Made by a program: the position numbers and the translations under genes
Source of the DNA: Clostridiaceae bacterium
Lineage (GTDB): Bacteria; Bacillota; Clostridia; Oscillospirales; Acutalibacteraceae
DNA length: 17,246 nt
NCBI GenBank assembly: GCA_016292785.1
Contig: JAEDFL010000038.1
Location: 1-17,246 of the forward strand
Reading direction: 5' to 3'
Shown here: positions 13,752 to 17,246 of the stretch, piece by piece
Layout: each line of letters opens with the position of its first letter
Numbering within the stretch: the stretch's first letter is position 1
The notes under the pieces: model-generated
What the model was told of the DNA's origin: nothing
The model's input: only the letters and a program-made list of their open reading frames with translations
Database searches by the model: none

Positions 13752-14660
13752 TTATTCTTCAATTAGCCTTACCTCAGGCTCGAGCATTACGCCCTTTTCG
13801 CTGAGTACCTTATCCTGAATATATTTAATGAGATCAAGCACATCCTTGGCAGACGCATCGCCTTTGTTAATAACAAAGCCTGCGTGCTTCTCGCTGACCT
13901 GAGCGCCGCCGACCGAATAGCCCTTGAGGCCGCACTCCTCAATGAGCGCACCTGCAAAATAACCCTCCGGGCGTTTAAACGTGCTTCCTGCGCTCGGATA
14001 TTCAAGCGGCTGCTTATCCTTTCTGCGCTGTAAAAGCTCCTGCATCTTCGCTCTGATCTCGTCTTTATTGCCCTTTGAAAGCTTCATAACAAGCGTCGTT
14101 ATAATATATCCGTTATGCTCATATGCGCTCGTTCTGTATGCAAGACCAAGCTCCTCGCCCTTTAAAGAGCCGAAGTTTCCGTCACTGTCGATGTGCCTGC
14201 ACTCAACAAGGACATCCTTCATCTCGCCGCCGTAGGCTCCGGCATTCATATATGCCGCACCGCCTGCGCTTCCCGGAATACCGAAAGCAAATTCAAGTCC
14301 CGTAAGTCCGTTTTCAAGGGCAAAATTGCAGACCCTGCTCATTGTTGCACCTGCGTCACAAACAACGGTATCTCCGTTCACCAGCTCGATTTTCGGATCC
14401 GGACGACACATATTGATTACCACTGTGTCAAGTCCTTTGTCCGAAATCAGCATATTGCTTCCGTTGCCGATTATGAAAGGCTTGATATTGTCTTCTTTAC
14501 ACTTCTTAATAATTGAAGCAAGCTGTTCATCGGTTGTCGGTGTGAGCATGACCGACGCATTTCCGCCGATCCTGAACGTGGTATATTTGCTCATCGGAAC
14601 GTCACGCTGTGACGGACAGCCTATGCTTTTTGCATAATCGTAAATCTTATCGAAGCTCAT
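13752..14660 (-). CDS. murB: UDP-N-acetylenolpyruvoylglucosamine reductase
   Basis: FAD- and NADPH-dependent reductase that makes UDP-N-acetylmuramic acid, the second committed step of peptidoglycan synthesis. The FAD-binding half shows TTFRIGGNASVML, GNGSNMLISD and GIPGSAGGAAYMNAGAYGGE (128-146). The catalytic set appears intact: R176 in YRTSAYE, the proton-donor S226 in YPSAGSTFKRP, and E296 in MLEPEVR. With 302 residues and the short active-site loop it matches the type II enzymes of Firmicutes. ATG with GGGAG 5 bases upstream, 18 bases after the glucokinase gene. The pairing with rapZ is common in Firmicutes. Confidence 0.97.
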   Translation of the reverse strand: MSFDKIYDYAKSIGCPSQRDVPMSKYTTFRIGGNASVMLTPTTDEQLASIIKKCKEDNIKPFIIGNGSNMLISDKGLDTVVINMCRPDPKIELVNGDTVVCDAGATMSRVCNFALENGLTGLEFAFGIPGSAGGAAYMNAGAYGGEMKDVLVECRHIDSDGNFGSLKGEELGLAYRTSAYEHNGYIITTLVMKLSKGNKDEIRAKMQELLQRRKDKQPLEYPSAGSTFKRPEGYFAGALIEECGLKGYSVGGAQVSEKHAGFVINKGDASAKDVLDLIKYIQDKVLSEKGVMLEPEVRLIEE

Positions 14661-14678
14661 ATTGTCTCCCTTAAATTA

Positions 14679-15623
14679 TTATCCGAGCAATGCCGCACCG
14701 ATAATGCCTGCGTCATTGCCGAGTACAGCCTTGCAGATCTCGGTCTGCTTCTTGGCATACTTGCTGTATCTTTCACCGGCGACAAAATTCCTGATCGGAT
14801 CAAGGAGGTTGTCGCCCTCGTTGCTTATTCCGCCGCCGATACAAACGATCTCCGGCTGGAATGTGTTAACAATATTTGTAATACCGACCGAAACATAGCT
14901 GATGTACTTATCAACAACCTCTTTGCCTGCCTTATCTCCCTCATACATAGCAGTGAAGGCCGTTCTGCCGCTTACCTTGTTAATATCGCCGCCGCAAAGC
15001 TCCCACATCTTACTGTCGGGACATTCGGTCATCTTTTCCTTAGTCTGAGAGATAAGTGCCGTAGCCGAAGCATACTGCTCCCAACAGCCTTTTCTGCCGC
15101 AGTTGCACTGCTTGCCGTCAACGACAATTACCGTGTGTCCCATCTCGCCGCCCGCAAAGTTAATTCCGCTGACAACCTTGCCGTCAACAATAATTCCGCT
15201 TCCGACTCCCGTGCCGAGAGTAACGGCAACAAAATTCTTTGCGCCGTGTCCTGCCCCTGCATAAGCTTCGCCGAGAGCGGCGGCATTTGCGTCATTCTCA
15301 AAGTAGCAGGGCTTGCCCGTAAGCTCCTCAAGCATCTTTTTTGCAGGAACGTTGTTAAACGCAAGATTGTTTGAAAACTCAATCATACCGGTATCCTGAT
15401 TTACCGAGCCGGGAGTTCCGACGCCGACGCTTTCAACCTCGTTCATTGTAATTCCTGCATCCTCAACAGCAAGATCAATCGCTTTTTTGATGTCCGCAAA
15501 TATTTCCTCTGCCGGACGGGGTGCGTTTGTTTTAACCTTGCCCTTGCCGACAATATTATATTTTTCGTCAACAACGCCTACTGCGATGTTTGTTCCTCCG
15601 AGATCTACTCCTACTTTAAACAT
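14679..15623 (-). CDS. glk: ROK-family glucokinase
   Basis: Phosphorylates glucose to glucose 6-phosphate with ATP. The 314-residue product starts with the phosphate-binding loop VGVDLGGTNIAVGVVD (4-19). Catalytic D111 is in FENDANAAALGEAY, H163 in GGEMGHTV and the cysteines C173, C175 and C180 in CNCGRKGCWEQYAS form the ROK zinc site. No N-terminal helix-turn-helix is present, so this is a kinase rather than a ROK repressor. The start is the ATG at 15623: TCC-TCC in the + strand at 15633-15638 gives GGAGGA 9 bases upstream, whereas the longer open frame overlaps the hprK end. Follows hprK by 19 bases. Glucokinase is the best call; another hexose kinase of the ROK family cannot be excluded. 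The symbol glcK is also used. Confidence 0.92.
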   Translation of the reverse strand: MFKVGVDLGGTNIAVGVVDEKYNIVGKGKVKTNAPRPAEEIFADIKKAIDLAVEDAGITMNEVESVGVGTPGSVNQDTGMIEFSNNLAFNNVPAKKMLEELTGKPCYFENDANAAALGEAYAGAGHGAKNFVAVTLGTGVGSGIIVDGKVVSGINFAGGEMGHTVIVVDGKQCNCGRKGCWEQYASATALISQTKEKMTECPDSKMWELCGGDINKVSGRTAFTAMYEGDKAGKEVVDKYISYVSVGITNIVNTFQPEIVCIGGGISNEGDNLLDPIRNFVAGERYSKYAKKQTEICKAVLGNDAGIIGAALLG

Positions 15624-15632
15624 TTTAATATA

Positions 15633-15638
15633 TCCTCC
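15633..15638 (-). promoter_or_regulatory. Ribosome binding site fixing the glucokinase start
   Basis: GGAGGA on the minus strand, 9 bases before the ATG at 15623. It supports the shorter 314-residue protein over the open-frame start at 15692 inside hprK. Confidence 0.85.
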
Positions 15639-15642
15639 GTTA

Positions 15643-16611
15643 TTAAAAATTATGCCAGATTTCGAGTTCGTTTTCTTCAACGTCAATATCATCGGTCATT
15701 CCGAGGTTGTGAAGAAGCTGTTTAGCCGCATTGTATCCCATTTTCTTCTGTCTGTTGTTCATCGCCGCCGCCTCAATAATAATCGAAATGTTACGTCCCG
15801 GTGTGACGGGAACAACACATTTCGGAACGTCAATTCCGAGAATGTTCATCGTTTCGTTTTCAAGACCGAGTCGTTCATAGCTCTTTTCCGGATTCCACGG
15901 TTCAAGCTGAATAACCATATTTATCTTTTCCGAGACCTTGACCGAGCCTATACCGAAAAGCCTTCTTGCGTTGACAATGCCGACGCCCCTCAGCTCAATA
16001 AAGTGCCTGATATTTTCCGGTGCCGAGCCTACCAGCGTTTTATGCGATACCTTTCGGATCTCAACTGCGTCGTCGGCAACGAGGCGGTGACCTCTCTTTA
16101 TAAGCTCAAGTGCGGTTTCACTCTTACCCATACCGCTCTCGCCCATTATCAGCACGCCCTCGCCGTAAACCTCTACAAAAACTCCGTGACGAGTGATTCT
16201 CGGAGCCAGCTCAACACTCAGATATGATATCAGGGTTGACATACAGCTCGATGTTCCGTCTGCCGTTTTGAGCAGAGCTACGCCGTGTTTTTTTGCCAGA
16301 TCTATAGTATCCTCGTGATATTCCAGTCCTCTCGTCAGAATTATCGCAACAGGTTTTTTTGAAATAAGCCTTTTGACCTTTCTGAGTCTTTCATCGGGCT
16401 TGAAGGAATTGAGATATTCAATCTCGGAAACACCCATAATCTGAATACGGTCGGGATCAAAGTATTTCGTGAAGCCCGAAAGCATCAGACCGGGACGGTT
16501 GATCTCCGAGGACGAAACAAGTATTTCCGACGGATCAGTCGGTGTGTATTCAATATCAAAACCGAGGATATCAATAATCTTTTTAAGTGATGTGGTATAA
16601 TTAGCTGCCAT
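15643..16611 (-). CDS. hprK: HPr kinase/phosphorylase
   Basis: Bifunctional sensor enzyme that phosphorylates HPr (or Crh) on Ser46 and removes that phosphate, linking glycolytic state to catabolite repression. In the 322-residue product, an N-terminal domain (to about 130) precedes the catalytic core: H142 in RHGVFVEVYG, Walker A GESGMGKS (157-164), VADDAVEI with D181-D182, the signature ELRGVGIVNA (207-216) and PVTPGRNISIIIEAAAMN near the C-terminus. Start chosen at ATG 16611: GGAG lies 7 bases upstream (16619-16622) and the promoter's -10 box covers the extra 23 codons of the longer frame. First gene of the hprK-glk-murB-rapZ-whiA-dnaE unit. No HPr gene is visible in the window. Confidence 0.97.
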   Translation of the reverse strand: MAANYTTSLKKIIDILGFDIEYTPTDPSEILVSSSEINRPGLMLSGFTKYFDPDRIQIMGVSEIEYLNSFKPDERLRKVKRLISKKPVAIILTRGLEYHEDTIDLAKKHGVALLKTADGTSSCMSTLISYLSVELAPRITRHGVFVEVYGEGVLIMGESGMGKSETALELIKRGHRLVADDAVEIRKVSHKTLVGSAPENIRHFIELRGVGIVNARRLFGIGSVKVSEKINMVIQLEPWNPEKSYERLGLENETMNILGIDVPKCVVPVTPGRNISIIIEAAAMNNRQKKMGYNAAKQLLHNLGMTDDIDVEENELEIWHNF

Positions 16612-16618
16612 AAGATCA

Positions 16619-16622
16619 CTCC
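16619..16622 (-). promoter_or_regulatory. Ribosome binding site fixing the hprK start
   Basis: GGAG on the minus strand, 7 bases before the ATG at 16611. Together with the promoter at 16652-16680 it excludes the longer start at 16680. Confidence 0.8.
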
Positions 16623-16651
16623 GTAAAACATATTTGATCCATACGAAGTAT

Positions 16652-16680
16652 ATTATACAATATTTGTTCTTATCTTCCAA
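16652..16680 (-). promoter_or_regulatory. Sigma-A promoter of the hprK unit
   Basis: Minus strand: TTGGAA (16680-16675), a 17-base spacer, perfect TATAAT (16657-16652). Transcription should start near 16645, leaving a leader of about 34 bases. It directly follows the terminator of the upstream gene, so a transcription-unit boundary is well supported here. Confidence 0.87.
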
Positions 16681-16698
16681 TAGTTTTTTAAAATTTTT

Positions 16699-16729
16699 TA
16701 AAAAAATAAACGCCGGTTAAGCCGACGTT
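16699..16729 (-). terminator. Rho-independent terminator after the membrane-protein gene
   Basis: Minus strand: 8-bp stem AACGTCGG with CCGGCGTT (one G-T wobble), 5-base loop, then TATTTTTTT. It begins 17 bases after the stop codon at 16747 and ends the transcript entering from the right edge. Confidence 0.9.
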
Positions 16730-16746
16730 AAAAGTGTATTCGGATA

Positions 16747-17246
16747 TCATAAATGCGTCGTCAGGTATTCAACTGCGGAATCCAGAAATCTGTTTACGGA
16801 AAGCCAGACATTGACATAGTCCAACAGCAGAAGCATTATCAATCCGACGGAAACAACAAGGTATATAATGAACACCCATGTATGATCCCGCAAAAGTGCA
16901 AGAACACCCCATATGAACAGTGCGAAAGCGGAAAGAACAACAACTACTACACCGATTTTTGCCATCAATGAAATAGGATGTGAAAAAACTACCTTTGCCA
17001 GAGCGATATCTACAACCGAAATTGCCGCAAACATAACTATCGCACAGACAATTCCTATGAAATACGGTAAAGCACCGCTGCTTTTACTGCGGTAATATTT
17101 CTTTGTCTCAACAGCTTGCACATTATCGGTAACAACACCGCTGTCTTTTTTCTGTTCAAATTTATTGCAAATGCTTTTAGGATCTGTAAGGTTTCGATGA
17201 TAAAAACTGCAATATCCTTTTTCGCTCAGACCTCTTGAAAAATGAA
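16747..17246 (-). CDS. Membrane protein of unknown function, 5' end outside window
   Basis: I do not recognise this protein. The frame reads from TGA at 16747 back through a GTG at 17121 and stays open to the window edge: at least 41 further codons with no stop. The GTG has no ribosome binding site (upstream bases read GTTACCGATAAT), so the real start is probably beyond 17246 and the CDS is partial. The upstream part is hydrophilic and holds YCSFYHRNL then KSICNKFE, two cysteines 13 residues apart with a histidine between. After it come three hydrophobic segments: about PYFIGIVCAIVMFAAISVVD, a second starting at KIGVVVVVLSAFALF, and a third starting at WVFIIYLVVSVGLIML. Last gene of its own unit, with a terminator just after it. 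A membrane-anchored protein with a small metal-binding or redox N-terminal part is possible but not shown. Confidence 0.72.
   Translation of the reverse strand, partial: HFSRGLSEKGYCSFYHRNLTDPKSICNKFEQKKDSGVVTDNVQAVETKKYYRSKSSGALPYFIGIVCAIVMFAAISVVDIALAKVVFSHPISLMAKIGVVVVVLSAFALFIWGVLALLRDHTWVFIIYLVVSVGLIMLLLLDYVNVWLSVNRFLDSAVEYLTTHL

Noticed and set aside
13736..13762. Longer rapZ start at a TTG overlapping murB
   Set aside because: The ATG at 13735 has an AAGGG ribosome binding site and places the Walker A motif at the usual position; the TTG overlaps the murB end and has no comparable site.
1..17246. CRISPR array, tRNA or rRNA genes, IS elements, phage genes or attachment sites
   Set aside because: Read on both strands, I found no regular repeat-spacer pattern, no transposase or integrase, no cloverleaf-like sequence and no rRNA-like stretch.

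Overview
The window looks like chromosomal DNA of a low-to-mid GC Firmicute, most likely a clostridial gut bacterium of the Ruminococcaceae/Oscillospiraceae type. Signs of this are strong AGGAGG-type ribosome binding sites, sigma-A promoters with 17-bp spacers, HPr kinase/phosphorylase, WhiA, and a PcrA helicase with an acidic insert. The genus is inferred from gene content and style only. All sixteen genes I accept lie on the minus strand, so transcription runs from right to left. The window is almost entirely protein-coding. I see no tRNA, rRNA, CRISPR array, IS element, prophage or integration site.

From the right edge: (1) a membrane protein whose reading frame stays open through the window edge ends in a rho-independent terminator (16699-16729). 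(2) A near-consensus promoter (16652-16680) then starts a tight unit of hprK, a ROK glucokinase, murB, rapZ, whiA and dnaE (16611 down to 8438), with gaps of 15-24 bases. It combines carbon-catabolite sensing, glucose phosphorylation, peptidoglycan precursor synthesis, a nucleotide-binding regulator, a division/chromosome factor and the replicative polymerase. (3) A separate strong promoter (8392-8420) drives pfkA followed by pcrA. (4) A small secreted protein has its own promoter (4914-4942) and is followed by a hairpin that probably terminates transcription. (5) A HAD phosphatase and a YfcC-type transporter form a pair with a 20-base gap. (6) The ribosomal operon rpsF-ssb-rpsR has a strong promoter (2036-2064), a structured leader and a strong terminator (886-917). 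(7) A Cof-type HAD phosphatase starts only about 30 bases after that terminator. Bases 1-61 hold no gene.

Most of the window is conserved housekeeping DNA, and I do not see a new multi-gene system. The points worth a second look are local: a DnaE whose PHP domain keeps a full metal-ligand set, a possible S6:S18 autoregulatory leader, a dyad around the rpsF -35 box, a small secreted protein with an aromatic amphipathic tail, the absence of glmR/yvcK between rapZ and whiA, and a truncated membrane protein with a Cys/His-containing N-terminal region.
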